Shown here in pieces: positions 45,089-58,700 of a DNA stretch of 64,000 bases. The stretch's first letter is position 1. The number at the start of each line of letters is the position of its first letter. The notes beneath the pieces are model-generated. The model ran no database searches. It saw nothing but the letters and a program-made list of their open reading frames with translations, and was not told the origin of the DNA. A program made the translations under genes and the position numbers. The DNA is taken from NCBI GenBank assembly GCA_036872755.1, contig JAVHNS010000001.1:3782001-3846000 (forward strand), given 5' to 3'. The stretch is from Orbilia blumenaviensis. Taxonomy: Eukaryota; Ascomycota; Orbiliomycetes; Orbiliales; Orbiliaceae.

Positions 45089-46755
45089 ACTTGATCTTTC
45101 GGATGACCAAAAAAGAAAAGAAAGAAAGAAAGAAAGAAGAAAGAAAGAAAGAAAGAAAAGTAAATTAGGGTAGTAGAGAAGTCGGCTTGAATTATTAGGT
45201 TGCCTATTATTTATAAAAACGGCATTTTATTGAGCAGCAAATTCCTTAGACGCAAGTGATTTACATGCTCTTTTCCTTTATTACTATCTCTTCAATACAA
45301 TGGGGAATACTCATCCTGTTAACGGCGTTTTTTTTTTTGTCTTTTCCTTTTCAGGTCCAGTTCCTTCTTTTTTTGTATCTGGGTGTTTCTTCTGCCGTCG
45401 TGGGTATAACTTACGCACCATCGACATCATCTTTATCCTCTTACTTTTAGTTCCGGACTTGTTAACTTAGACTTCGCAGAACCGGTGTACTTCTCATCAA
45501 ATTTATAATATTTTGTTTTGTTTTTGGTAGTCAGGGATTTTCAAATTCTATCTCAGCTCCGGAGTTTTGGATATGTCTTTTATGACCTTTAATAAGCGTG
45601 AACCTAGGAAATATGTAATAACAAGCCGATTATCTAATCGATCTCCCAAGTACACGGGCTTGCTGGTAGGTACCTAGGTGTACTGGATACTTAAGTAGGT
45701 AGGTATATACCTACCTACCGTCTAGTCAATTAAGATATTACTATATTATACTACACAATGCACCACCGCCAGCCAACGGCAGTGACGCCTTACAAGCTTA
45801 TTCTTACGAAAGGATCCATCCAGGTAAGTACATCCTCAGGCACCTTATCCTTGTAAAATAGGGCCTGGACCACTTTCCTAGCATCATCTAAATCCTGGTA
45901 CTTGATTCATCCACTGGCAAGTTGTCATGGTCCTACAGTCTTCATTAAATTACGGGAAATAGTGAGCTTTGAGCAACATCTCCATTAAGTGTACTATCTA
46001 AAAAAATAATATAGGTAGCCACCACGCCAACTCCATGGCACCGCCATTTGCCCCGTCCATCCATCCACAAACCCTCCCCAATGTTGCAAACAAAAAGGTG
46101 ATGTAGTAGAATCGAAGTGAATTAAAAAGAAAAAGGATAAAAAAAAGAGACAAGCACCGTTCGTAATCCGCCAGACCAGAAAAAAAAAAGATAGGATAAA
46201 AACCCCGAAAATTCCAAACAAAAACGCCCAAATTGCATTTATGATATCATCTAAAGCTGCATGGTGTTGAAACATGGCCCTCCCTTATTCGAAACAACGC
46301 CGGTTCCCGTAGGTTCTGGTTCCTTTTTAGTATTTTGGCCTTTATACCTGATAGAGAGCTATTTTGTAAAAGGGAACAAAACACCGGGAACGTTTTTTAA
46401 AAAAAGTTTGCAAGCAAAACAAATAGCTTTTGTCTTTACCCGTGAGGTTCGTAAAAAAACAGATGCTCAATGATGGGTGAAAGGAGGAGAGAGAAAGAGA
46501 AGGAAGTTCTGGTGTATCCGTCATGTCTATTCGTAACAGAAAGAGAGGTAGAGAGGTAGGATGAAAATGAAGGAAAGGGGTATGAAATATGTGTCGGCAA
46601 CCGTGAGTTTCGCTTTTTCATGTCGCGCAAAAAGATAGTACAAGGGAGGAACAAGTGTCCGGCAGTGGAAGAAGGAGTTGAAGTCTTCTTTCCAATGCAA
46701 TTCGAGGTGTGTATTCAAACTGTGATATTTGTATGTTATGGGAAGGTTGATGAGC
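45089..46755. other. Convergent intergenic region
   Basis: About 1.7 kb between the converging Mpv17-like and SAM synthetase genes. A GAAA/AAAG repeat lies at 45110-45160 just after the Mpv17-like stop. A 24-base perfect palindrome is at 45695-45718 within TAGGTA-rich sequence. Short frames on the minus strand at 45994-46275 are hydrophobic because of T-runs and are not believed. Confidence 0.5.
45111..45160. repeat. GAAA tetranucleotide repeat
   Basis: About ten copies of GAAA/AAAG with one interruption, immediately 3' of the Mpv17-family gene; a simple-sequence repeat likely to vary in length between strains. Confidence 0.85.
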
Positions 46756-48165
46756 TTAAAACTCAAGAACCTTTGGCTTCTCCCAGGTGAATTCCTGGTT
46801 GGTGAAGTGGCCGTTCTTGGCGGTCTGGTAGTACTTTGGCTTATCAAGGTCAAGCTCCTTGACAATGACACCAGGCCTCATGTCAAAGTTCTTTTGGATG
46901 ATGGCGACGAGCTCCTCGGAGGTCTTCTCGCTCGTGCCGTAGGTATCGACGAAGATGGAGAGGGGCTCAGAGACACCAATGGCGTAAGAGAGCTGGACGA
47001 GAGCACGGCGAGCGAGACCGGCCTTGACGAGGGACTTGGCGATCCATCGGCCGAGGTAGGCAGCAGATCGGTCGACCTTGGAGTAGTCCTTTCCGGAGAA
47101 AGCACCACCACCGTGGGCACCGTGACCACCATAGGTGTCGACGATGATCTTACGGCCAGTAAGACCAGCATCACCCTGTGGTCCACCGATGACGAAACGG
47201 CCAGATGGTTGGATGTGGTAGACAGTTCGCTCATCAAGGAACTTGGCTGGGATAGTCTTCTTGACAATCTTCTCCAAGATCTCCTTTCGGAGCTCTGGAG
47301 TGTCAATGTCTTCACTGTGTTGGGCAGAGACGACGACGGTGTCGACCCTGCGTGGGACGAAAGCACCATGGTCATTCTCGTACTCAACAGTGACCTGGGT
47401 CTTGGTATCTGGCCTCAACCATGGGAGGGATCCGTCACGGCGAGCAGCAGACATGGCAGCGTTAAGCTTGTGGGAGAGGAGGAGAGAAAGTGGGAGCAAC
47501 TCCTCGGTCTCATCAGTAGCATAACCGAACATGATACCTTGATCGCCAGCACCGAGGTCTTCCAAAGCCTTCTCGTAGTGGAGACCCTGAGCAATATCCT
47601 TAGACTGTTGCTCAATGGCGACCAAAACGTTACAGGTCTTGTAGTCAAACCCCTTATCGGAGCTATCGTAACCGATATCCTTGATAGCATCACGGATGAT
47701 CTTCTGGTAGTCGAGTCTGGCTCCAGTAGTGATTTCACCAAAGACCATGACCATGCCTGTGAAGAAAAAATAATACTGCCGTCAGTAGCCGCTTACGTAA
47801 AAACACATTAAAAACCTGGACCTGGAACACCAGGAGCTCAGGGCATCTTCCGCACATACCAGTTTTGGTGGCAGTCTCGCAAGCAACCTAGAAGAAAATC
47901 AATTGAGTTAGCGGAGAGCAAATTTTCGTCGCACAGAAAGGTCCTCGTCCTACCTTGGAGGTTGGGTCCTCAGCTAAGCAGGCATCGAGGATAGCATCCG
48001 AGATCTGATCGCTACACCAAAAATGTTAGCACAGCAGCTCCAGAGGGGCAGAAAATGAGTGATTAAGGAGACCTACCAGATCTTGTCTGGATGGCCTTCT
48101 CCGACGGATTCGGAGGTGAACAAGAAGGGCTTCTTAGAAGTCCCATTGACCAATGACTGTGTCAT
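46756..48165 (-). CDS. SAM2: S-adenosylmethionine synthetase
   Basis: Makes S-adenosylmethionine from methionine and ATP in the cytosol, supplying methyl groups. Four exons, read leftwards: 48165-48077, 48011-47954, 47887-47860 and 47756-46756, total 391 residues, the normal length. The start [20 protein letters not shown] leads into the [15 protein letters not shown] active-site motif, which is split by the first intron inside the Cys codon. The ATP-binding hexapeptide-type motif [12 protein letters not shown] and the Gly-rich [15 protein letters not shown] loop are intact, and the C-terminus FTWEKPKVL is typical. The third exon is only 28 nt. Codon choice is strongly biased to C-ending codons, as expected for an abundant protein. 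Identity is certain. Confidence 0.97.
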
Positions 48166-51100
48166 TTTGATGAGGATGGTGTTTGTGCGAGAAGTTTGGT
48201 TTGGTGATGTTTGCTGGAGCCGATTGACTTTACCCGAAGTCGGATCAGAGCTTGCGAATTCCAGGAGATAATGGTGAGAGAAGAAAGAAAAGAAGAGGAG
48301 AAGTGGAAAAAGTGGAAAAGAGGAAGTTCAAGTAGAAGAGGAGAAGGGAGAAGGAGGTGGGAGCAGAGGGAAATTATCTTATCCAAGGGTGCTGTGGTAA
48401 CACCGGCCGGCTCGCGCCAAAAAAAAAAAAAAAAAAAAAGGTATTTGGGACTTGCCGTAGTCCGGAAAGGCTAATGAGAGTGGATAGGCCAGGAACAAGA
48501 GGCTGCAGTGTATCTTTCGGTGTGTAAAAAAACCTCGATCGAAGGTTCAAAGCTAGATAAAAATTGTGAATGATGCGATCCCCCCTGTCGGGAAAGGGCT
48601 GTTGGAAGTAGAAAGGTTTCGAACGACGAGCACAATTTTTGCTCAACGTCTCAGCTCAACCGATGTCTCTAAAGGTAACTATTTTTTTTATTTTGTTTTT
48701 TTTTACTAACTTCTTTGTGCTCGCATCTCATTGAGAGACATCGCATGGATCGGATAGGTACCTCATTAGCACTTAAGCTCTCTGCCTTTCCCCGGCCGGA
48801 AAATTACCTTTTTGGGAGAATTTTACGATAGTCTAAACTGCTGCTTTGGGACTAGCTGGGTATTATCCGGTGCCCGAGTTGTCCGGACCCTGAAAGTCTC
48901 TCGTCCGAGCTCGGGCGTCTTGAAATTCACTCTCGTTACCTTAGCTATAATATTATACATAGCAACAATTGGCAATTGCAATTGCAAAAAGAAAGGCAGG
49001 CATGCTGCAGTTATTGGACAGGAGCTTCCGTCGATATCGGTAGCGCCCGCATAATGTACAGGGTGACACATGTATCTCAATTATCGACTATTGGAGGGGT
49101 AGGTCCTGATACCTCAGTCCTCGACTCCAGTGTTCAGATTTATCAGCCTGGAGTCTCCGCAAACTCTAGAGCTGCTCGTTATGTCATCGGAATTTGAAAA
49201 GCCACCTGATTCAACCCTCGGGAGGGTCGAGATTCAAAGGCGAATGGCAGCAGCAGCCAAGCAACAAAAACTGCTTTGTCATCGTGTCACGTATTACGAT
49301 ATTGTTGTATTCTGAGGTGGGGATGCGTTGAAGCCTCGAAGCTGCGCGTAAAATTATCGATTAGCACTGTTGAAGATTCTAGAGGCCTAGGTATGGAGAA
49401 TAATCAAGAGTTCGGGCTATTTGGCAAACCCTACGAGGTCCACTAGATGTAGTCTAGAAGATTTGGTGTATAGGTAGGGTGATATGCCTCGACTAATACT
49501 TGTTTATAATTTACTTGACCTACGTGATTCTGTCCTGAGCCCACCAAATCATTTCACAAGTTCATGGCCATAGTAACGCCGGGGTTTGACTAGTCGTAGT
49601 ATAACTAAACTCGACCTCCATAGTCCGGATACCCGACTTTTGGTAGTTTCTAAATCGACGATCATTAGAGAGATATGCACATGTATAAGGCGAGATGACG
49701 CATGATGTGACCTCACCTATAAGTTGCTACACCGACGCACCGAAGCTTCGACAGCCCTCTAGCCCACAACGTGCAACATATTTACATCCGTCTATTCGCC
49801 GATACTTTCATGTTCACCTATACCAGGATAGCGTGTGGGCCGAGCTGCCATGAATGGGGATGCACCTTTAGAATGACTATTAGATGGAAGTCGACATGTC
49901 TTAAATCTAAAATCAAGGCTACAACGATAAACCCATATCTAGAAGGCTATAAGTCGTCTTCGAAGCCTAAGAGGATCTTGAAGCCCTCACTGAACTTCCC
50001 ATGATATACTACCATACATCTATTAGAAATTGTAGTGACAGTGAGGTTGACTAGGGAGCCCTCTTTTTCCAAACTTGCCGATGGGCTGGACATGTCGACA
50101 TGCATGTCGAACTTTTGATCACCGTAAACTTCGGAATTCTTCTGAACTATAATTAATGAATACGGCTTCAGGTGAGTTTTTGTCCAGTATCTACAATTTT
50201 ACAATCCAACCTTCAAAATTTCCGATTTAGCAGCATGCCTATCAGAGTAATATTAGCAGATATATCCATCCTATAGATTTATAGATCTAGATCCAGGGAT
50301 AGCGGTCTCGTTATCAGTGACACCACACGGTTAGCAGGATTGGCTGGTTTGCCCATATCTGGTATGTCACTGAGTATGTTGAAATGAGCTATACTTCCGT
50401 TAGCATGCATTTTCTCTTACTATATATTTTATAATATTAGTCCGCCACCCTATACCCGTGCCCATATGTTAGTCTCTTAGTACCCATATGCGTGGTTAAT
50501 TAGTATGGATGGGTATGGCCGCAGCATCTTCGAATAAGCCAAATCTTCAAGTTCCTAGCTTGGAATTGTAAACATACAGAATGCCTACCTGATATTGCAC
50601 CGGTCTCGGTCCCAGATCTTGCAACCATGCCAAAATATAATATCTTGTGGGCGCTTACTAAATCATCAATCCTAATTGGCTACCTAGGTAATTACTAAGG
50701 ATTTCTAAATCTAATTTTAATTGTGGGTATGTTAAAAAGTCGCGAACACGCAAGGCTGTAGATTCATGGATCTGGGTTACAGCGCTGCGGTAGTTAGCTA
50801 CACCTAGCTTACCTTAGTTTCAGAAGGAGTACGTAGTTAATTAAGCCAGCAGCCGAGCCATTAGAATATAAATAGTTACCTACTTAAAGGGCGACGCCCC
50901 ATCGCAATTGCTCGGTGTCATGCTAGTGCTTAGTTAGTCGCGATTGCTATGAGAACTAACGGGTGCCTCGGATGTACGGAGCCATTGAAATATCTCCGTA
51001 TAATATATTTTTCGGAGAATAGCTAGCCTTGTTATAGCCTTACAGATATGGTACTCTAAAATAATGATATGCATCTCTTTCAATCCCGGGTTCTATTTGC

Positions 51101-53761
51101 AAATTTGTTCCTACTAATCAACTACTTTGCTGATACTGAAAACTCTATAGTTATTTAATATTAGTGCATCGACCCTATGTACCTTCGTGTCGAAAAACCA
51201 AAATTGTGCTCCTGGCCCTAGTACGGTTTCGAACCGTTAAGGCAGATGCATATCCTAGGTATCGACTGACTGAAATCGAGTGGCCGACCTTGTGGCAGAT
51301 GCGTGTTTGGCTAGAGCAGTAATACTAGGTAGCCTGCAGGTTTTAAGTATTCTCATGCAAGTGCTCAGGTGGCCTTGTATTCCGACAGACAGGCTATCGA
51401 CTAGGTACTACCTTATCATAAAACTACAGCTTGACATGTGATTATATTAAAGTTTATGTCATCAGATCGAATTGTTATCTCTCAGATCCCGCATTCCTAG
51501 CCTCGCTAGAGCTCAGTGCTGGCCCAAATTTGTGGTTGTGCAATTGTGGGTCCTCTACTTATGTCCACGATGCGTCTATGCAGTCACGTGGGTGCATATT
51601 GACATACATTCCCCACCATGATACTGCGACTCATCTAAGGGAACAAGCGATCATGATAATCAGAGTCAAAAAAGTTTATCGATCGATTGAGGGAGGCGCA
51701 GCTTTGCCAGTTGCAGCATTTTGTTGACAGCTCCCTTTTTTTTTTTTTTTTTTTTGGTGTCTCCTAGGCTCCTTGCTTCGGTGCTAGCTGAAATCATGCT
51801 TTGATCGTCTATAGACTGTCACTTTTTATTCAGGAATTGGTATTGTCGGAACATTTTGTCCCGGAGGGATTCGTGCATTTTTCGTCTCAAATGTCTGCTT
51901 TGATCAGGTACTTGTACGACGTGGCAAGGTATGTACCTATTTGTGCTACGTAGACGTCTGGACTGGGAGGCTCGAAATTCGCTGATATTAATAAATATTT
52001 GCCGGAGTATGGTATTATTTGATATGAATGCTCCATTTTGAACTTAGAAGCCGCCGTGCACCTGAATAATCACCGTGAAACCAAACCTCGTTCCGCCTTT
52101 CGTGTTCGTGATACTAAGCCTTGGTGTTGTGAATTTCAATCCAAGGGGTACGGACACTTCCCCGACGGTTAGAGCACTCCACTGACAAACCACTACCACT
52201 GCGGTTGAGGCTGTGATCAATGCTCAAATCCACCACTCCATACCTTGTCGTTGGCATTTGTATTTCGTCATGCTGGATACGGAATCCTTGCTATTGTTTG
52301 CTGATTTTAGGTCATCAATTCCGGGGTTTTTGGACAAGGCCTCTGGATCAAATGCCGGCTGCTTCATACGGAACTCCCCAAGGCAAAGGCCCTTGGATAG
52401 CACCAAAAAAATCTAAACCAAGAATCGATGGCAACCTAGAAGTCGACATTTTTAGACTTAGATTTTGTCATCATTCGCGCGGGTGGTTTATCACTACAAG
52501 TTTAGCCTAATGGTTAATATTTCGATTAGATCACCTTATTCAAACAGGTACACGACCTGTCAAATACATCATCGCAGAAAGATCGTCCCTGATTTTGGCG
52601 GAGATAGATCCGTCGACGTCGTCGTCGGAATATGGAGAACCCCTCACATAGTGCAGATTGCATCCGCTCGTTGACAGCCCTAGTTTGTCTCATTCGTTAC
52701 TGTGGTTTGATTTCGCCTTTAGGTCGAACCATACACGCAGTCGTCCAGTTAACGGCCTTATCGAAGGTGCCCAGAATTTTTTTTTTCTTCTGGGCCGCGC
52801 GAGGTTGTCCTCGTGCGCATATGTTTTCGTCGGACCGCGGAGGTTCCGAGGCGAGATCTTCCCTTTCACAGGTCTAGAGCTCTAGCGGGATGTGTTCATA
52901 CCGAACGGAATACTTGCAGGGCAGGTATGAGCACGCAGTACCATACAGATGTATGTACCTGAAGGGTTTTTTTCGCATTAGCCCTTGTCACGCTATTCGC
53001 AGATGATTTGATTCGATGAGTATCTGCATCAGTAAAATGAAATTCAAACCGAAGATTGATTCGAGGGTTATAACAGTGGGGTTTTTGTGCTCCTCACAAT
53101 GGGACCCCTCGACTGATGACTGGCTGAGGGCCAAGGTTCGACGTTGGACCGAGGGAGTCAGCCACTGAGCGCGCTGGGATCTACGCCAACATGCAGCATG
53201 CCATGCCATGGCCCATGCCAGGGAAGTTAAGAAGGATTTGACTAAAGCGGACGAGGCCGCAATGGAGAGGGTGTGAAGTGTCTCGCCGTTCCTGCTGGGG
53301 GTGGTTCAGTTGTAAAATCCGCAGACCGAAGCCATGCATGGCCAGCACCGGACTAGCACGATAGAGTAGCGAGCCAGTGCCATAAAGGCCCGTAGACAGC
53401 CCGATCTGATCCGCCAGCGACCATCTTTTTCCCTTTCCCTCCCTCTCCAGCCATAATTCCGTAGAATATATTTATTTATATAGATACTTTAAATACCCCC
53501 TTTTCTTCATACTATTATCTAATACTTACCCGCATCCTTTACCCTTCGCCTTCGCATCGATCTCAAGATCTTAGTTTTGAATTGCCTGAGACATCTCGAC
53601 ATATAAGCTTTCCGACCAACTTAAGCTTCGATTCTGAACCTTCCTTCAACACAACAAAAAAATACCCACCATCGATTCAATCGACCGCAATTGTCTATAA
53701 TATCCTTTAAACCGAATAGTTTATATATAGTTTATATATAATCCAGTAGTAATATTCCAAA
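48166..53761. other. Gene-poor AT-rich region with degraded repeat-like sequence
   Basis: This 5.6-kb stretch has no believable gene on either strand; all open frames are short and unlike any family. The first 500 bases are the SAM synthetase promoter, including an A-run at about 48419-48439. Further right, stop codons are dense, TAGGTA/TACCTA motifs recur, and T-runs occur (51739-51756, 52778-52786). Two stretches have fragments resembling tRNA promoter boxes (about 51205-51310 and 52160-52235). The overall look is of old, mutated repeats. The last 350 bases are C/T-rich and are probably the promoter of the next gene. Confidence 0.5.
52160..52235 (+). repeat. Possible tRNA-derived relic
   Basis: CGACGGTTAGAGC resembles the D-arm/A-box of a eukaryotic tRNA, CACTGACAAAC could be an anticodon arm, and GCTCAAATCC about 60 bases downstream resembles a B-box. 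The acceptor stem does not pair, so it is not a functional tRNA as read. It may be a decayed tRNA copy or the head of a short interspersed element. Confidence 0.25.
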
Positions 53762-54803
53762 ATGCCAGTCTCAATGCCTCAATTCCGATTCCCCTTCACC
53801 AAGAAGGCCCAAACTTCTACCCCAATTGTCGAAGAATCGGCTCCCGCTGTTGCCACCGCTGTCGCCACTGCTGTTCCCGATACTTCATCAGTCGATGATT
53901 CGACTCCCCGATCCCACAGACGAGAAAAGAGTACTGGCTCTCTTTCCATCATGACCCGTCGTAGTCGTGAGGAAGATAACAACACATACAAATTGAGCAG
54001 TATGTTGCCGTCTTGATGTTTCGACGTGTGTCTCTTGGTTGAGTTCTGATGCTGACTGGGTCCTTTATAGCTGTGAATGATAGCGGTATCTATCTTCCTG
54101 TAAGAAAATTTGTCTCATTATGGCTGCTGCGGCGGCACCGTCCCAATAGACTCATGCTAATATATCTTTCGATTGATAGCCCTCGCCAGTTGACAAGAAA
54201 AGCTTCTGGGGCAAGAAGGAGTCGACCAACGGAAGTCCAGTCGAAACCCCAGATACCCAAGATATCGGGTTTGCTATCACCAGAGAGTCGTTCGATAGTT
54301 ATCGTCGATCATTCGTACGTTTCCACTATCTTCTTCCAGAACCCAACTCATATTGTTCAGTCGTTCTGACGTTGTGTCCAATTTTATAGGATATCTCCGC
54401 AAGAACACAAGTCTCAGACTCACAGCGACCAAGCATGCAATCAAGCCGATCTAGCTTCGATGCTCTCGGATGGGGAAGACCCAGTTTTGATGCTCCAAAC
54501 CGTCTCCCGTCTATTGATGTCTCCGAATCCGCCTCTGAGGAAGACGAAGGCGAGTTCCGTGATGTCGATTTGAATGATCAGCCAAAGAAGAGGGGTTTCC
54601 TCGGACGGTTCGTTCCTGGCCAGGCCACCCAACCGGTTCAACCAGTCCGACCCGTTCATGTTCCTCGAACTATTCAAGTTGGAGAGGAAGACCTCAAGGG
54701 ACGCAGTCGATCTGCCACAGCCGTCTGGAGACGTGAGCATAACAAGGACGCTGAAGAACTTAGTGCCATGGTTAAAGGCAGCAACCACCTAATCAGTGTT
54801 TAA
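53762..54803 (+). CDS. Disordered Ser/Thr-rich protein, unrecognised
   Basis: Four exons (53762-53999, 54071-54099, 54180-54314, 54390-54803) join in frame to give 271 residues; the second exon is just 29 nt. The protein starts MPVSMPQFRFPFTKKAQ, is polar and low in hydrophobic residues, and carries basic Ser-rich patches (SHRREKSTGS, MTRRSREED) that look like kinase target sites. The central segment ITRESFDSYRRSFDISARTQ and the later KKRGFLGRFVPGQA are less repetitive and could be the conserved parts. No membrane segment or signal peptide. The promoter is C/T-rich with a leader ending in AAAATG. I do not recognise the family; a regulatory or scaffold role would be a guess. Confidence 0.7.
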
Positions 54804-55785
54804 ACACGACCAACAAAATGGCCGATGATTTTGGCCTATAATTAAGATGGATTCTGATTAATACCCTAATATTTGATGTTGATGTTGCTATAGTGCAACA
54901 CATGAGTATTTGATGCCGGCGTTTTGATTGAATTTGAGCAAAGCAGGAAGATGGGAAACAGAGAACTTACAGGAAGTGCACATGATATATGTATAAAGGA
55001 TACCATGCACGAGGTCGACGGTTCGCCGTGAGGCAAGCACTGGCGGAAACTAATGATAATCATGATAGGGGGAGGCGTTTTCTAACTAAAAAGTCGACAC
55101 TCGTTTGGCGGAGTTTTTGTTTTATATTTCTTATTTTCTTTTCTTCTTTCCGCTTCTTATCGCCTTTGATGATTGCTATTGCTGGTTGTCCTTTTTTTTT
55201 AATGGGGATGCTATATCGCTTTCTTGTACATATAAAGGTTGCATGTTACGACAACCGTGCTTTAGCTGCAGCTAGCTGTATTGTGTGGATCAAATAAGAA
55301 GATTGTTAATTCGAGGTTCCATTTTTCGAAGGCTTAGAGAATTCGATTGAATCGATGAAAGTACATTGATAGTGATTTGCAATAAGTGGATTGGTGGCGA
55401 CCTATAGGTTAGTAGTTTGATGGAAAGGATCTGAGGCTGGAAGGACATGGTCGGCCGGCTATCTGCCAATGTTGAATGTTGCTGGCGGCTGTGTTGGTGA
55501 AGTTGGCGGGAAATCCGAAAAGCCTGTCGCGTCTTCCCTTTACAACCTCATCCCCAATCCCAGCGCCACTCCATATCAACATTTGACCCCCACAATCCCT
55601 ATAGAACCGCTTATTACGATATATATCACATCCGATTAAACCCATTGGTACCCAGCGTGATGATATTCTAGGCTTTCGAATCTACATCTACATAACCAAC
55701 CTTTTTGAAGCAAGGTTCCCTACGATAATCCATCGCAACCGCCCAGACGCCGTCACGAACGTGCGCCAAAGCTCCATATTCCGAA
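54804..55785. other. Intergenic
   Basis: Almost 1 kb between two rightward genes: 3' flank of the disordered-protein gene then the NUP120 promoter. T-rich stretch at about 55090-55200. Short frames only. Confidence 0.5.
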
Positions 55786-58700
55786 ATGGTCTATGTATAC
55801 AAAGAAACACGAGTCTCCTTAGACTGGGCATCCGATGACCGAATAGTGGAGGTCGCAGTTCCGGACTATGACGCAACAGAGGCAGCAGCAGCGGAGGAAC
55901 ATGGAGACGATACAAATAGTGTTTTGATCAAAGGCGAAACTGACGACTTTCCCCTTGGATCTTTGGCGTCATCTTCATCAATCGTATTCCGCGCGATACA
56001 CCAAACGCCTAGGACGATACTATGGAGGGTAGTGAATAAGGGAAGGACGTTGGTGATGCTACCGTTGGATGTCGCACGATCAAATGAGCAGCAAGCAGCA
56101 GTCGCGTCTGCATACAAGATCCAGTTTTCACAAGCGATTATCCCAGGATGCGTGACTTTTTACGATCTTCCGGAAACCCATTCCCTTATGATATTTGTTT
56201 TGACAACAGGAAATCATCTTTATACATTCAATCTACACCAGGGGTTCTTTACATCTCACAACGAAGAAGATCGACTACAGCCGGGATGGTGCCAGATGTT
56301 CCAGCCGCCATCGCTTGCAGTACGGTCTGCACACTTCTTGAGGGCCATATCCGAGGATTCTATGCTGGTAGCATTGCAAGATGGAAGTTTAATAAGATTG
56401 AACCGACTGATACACCAGAAGAGCAGTGAGTGGATTCAAAATATGGGTTGGGGTAGGAGAGGGCACGATTAACTAATGTAATTGCTTGGTTAGGCTCTGG
56501 ATATAAGGAAATTACCTTTAGCGATGGTGGCTATTTTGGCTCCATCAAGAATATTGTGAGATGGGCGGGTGCGCAGGTCCGATATGGTGATACGAGTATT
56601 GCGGCATCTACAGTCGTATCTATGGCGATGACTTTCAGATATAGTCTTCTTTTCACCATATCCATAAATCATCAACTGAAGGTCTGGTCAATGGAGCGAG
56701 GGACAATGTTGGGGACGTATGATCTTTTAAATGAACCGGCGTCTAATGCACCATCGGTCAAAAATTACTTGGATCCGGCCCCGACTCACCTTGTCACTCT
56801 TATCGAAGAATCTTCTGACCCTCGGTATATGTTCCTACTGCTCACACTCTCACCTGCTGGTTCTGGAACGTTCAAGCTATGGGCCGCAACGGATGATGGT
56901 ACTGCTGGTTTCACCCGACTTATCGACTTGTATCCCGATGAGCCTCTAAAACTCGAGCCACCAACCTTTAATACTTTGTGGGTGGTTGCAGATTTTGGCG
57001 TCGCATCGTTCTCGAAGGATGACCCTAATTTAATGTCGATGTGGCTGCTCTGGAAGAGCAATACCAGCTCGAGGTTGCAGACGGTTACGTTCAAGCTCGA
57101 TGATATGCCGAGGACTTTCGGGAATTGGGTGGATGCCAGCCAGGAACAGCTGCTTTTGGAGAAACCTCGAAGCCCCTCGTACGGCGAGATTTCAGATCTG
57201 TCAAGCTACTGGTTAGACTGGATATTCCAGCCCGGAAGGTTTTCAGATTCTGTGATTGATAGAGCTGTGGAAATCTTCAGGAAGAATTTTATATCCAAGG
57301 GTGGAAGGTCGTCGGATCTTGACAAGCCAAGTTCGAATGATTCTCGTCATGGACTCGTCTTAAGCGCTGTCAACGCTGTTGTTAGCCTTCGAAATATCCA
57401 CCCACTTGAGGCTGATATGGACACCGACGATGCACTGTGGCGAGATTATGAAGCCCAGTGGAATACCTTTTTCAGGATTTGTACTGAATTGGATAGAACA
57501 AGAGTTGAAGCTTTGTCTTTGAATATAGACCCGGCATCCGGTCTAGCATTCGTTGCCAATGCGGATACTATAACAGTCGTCAGGAAGTCCTCGGAGAGCG
57601 AAACGATATCCCAAAACCTCCCGACAGCGACAACCGCCGACATCCAGCGTTTATACCAGAATGCTTCTAAGAAAGGGAAGGCTCTGTTTGGTGATGGATT
57701 GGTTGACTCCGTAAAATCGCTGATCCTAGCGGGTCGTGAACTCAACGATTCGCTATCCCCGACAGCCTTTGACGATTGTGTCGCTGCATTTCAAGACGAA
57801 GTCACTCGACCTCCTGATGTGCCGATTTACGACCGCATCGACGGAATGTATGATCGGTGCTTTGAGGGACGTGTGCCACAGTCTCATTTGGACTACGTTG
57901 CCGGCCTTGTTGCAGCTCTACAACACGACCCGGAAAGGTCATTCAGGGTCATCCTCTCTAGTATTACACAGTTTGAGCCTTCAGGGTCCTCAAATCTGAC
58001 CGTTTTTGGAGAGAAGCTACTTCTAAGAGGCAGCCAGGAAGTCATTCACGTGAACTATACTTTGCTTTTTGAACTGACACTGCTGCTCATCCTTGTCCAC
58101 TGCTCGACGATCGTGGAGATTGATGATATCGAACCATACAATCAGCTCTATCTCGACCTGATCGCTTTGCTTCGAGAGTATAATATACTCAGCTGGCTTA
58201 GCAAGAACTCATGGACCCCGACAACAGAAGACGTGGAGACAGAACAAAACCTGAGAGTCACATTAGGACACATCCGAGGATACAGAGGCCAAACATTGCC
58301 GCAGATTCACAATTTCCCCACGCTGCAGATTCTATTAAAGACGAATGGCGGGCCGCCACCTTCCGCCGTTGGGTCCGGGCCGATAACCCTGACCTCGAGC
58401 ATCCAGAAGTTCCTGGCGGCGACAGAGCTTGGGCAATTCTCGGAGGCAGTGACACTAATTGCCTCAAGATTACTGCGTATGAATGCGATCCGATTGATGG
58501 GAGAATTTATGCCATATCTGCCGCCTACCCCATGGGGCGATTATCTAAAAGCGCGAATGGCAGTGTGCCGTAAGGAATGGAAGCTGGCGGAGGAGCTCTT
58601 CCAGTCCGCTGAACCAGGGATCGGTATGTTCTCAAGTTTTATCCCGTGAGCCTTATACCCATATACTAACGCATTTTCCTTGTAGCTGCCCACCATCACA

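Noticed and set aside
45994..46275. Hydrophobic 93-codon frame on the minus strand
   Set aside because: Hydrophobicity comes from T-runs; no splice-consistent partner exon or family match.
46729..47811. A 360-codon open frame on the + strand
   Set aside because: It is the antisense of the SAM synthetase gene; strong C-ending codon bias keeps the opposite strand open.
48410..48445. Long A-run considered as a retroposon poly-A tail
   Set aside because: No open frame, element body or target-site duplication beside it; it lies in the SAM synthetase promoter.
51205..51315. Possible tRNA on the minus strand with a GGTTCGAAACC box
   Set aside because: The box is good and a distant GCTCTAG can pair with CTAGGGC, but the 103-base spacing, D-arm and anticodon arm do not fit a tRNA.
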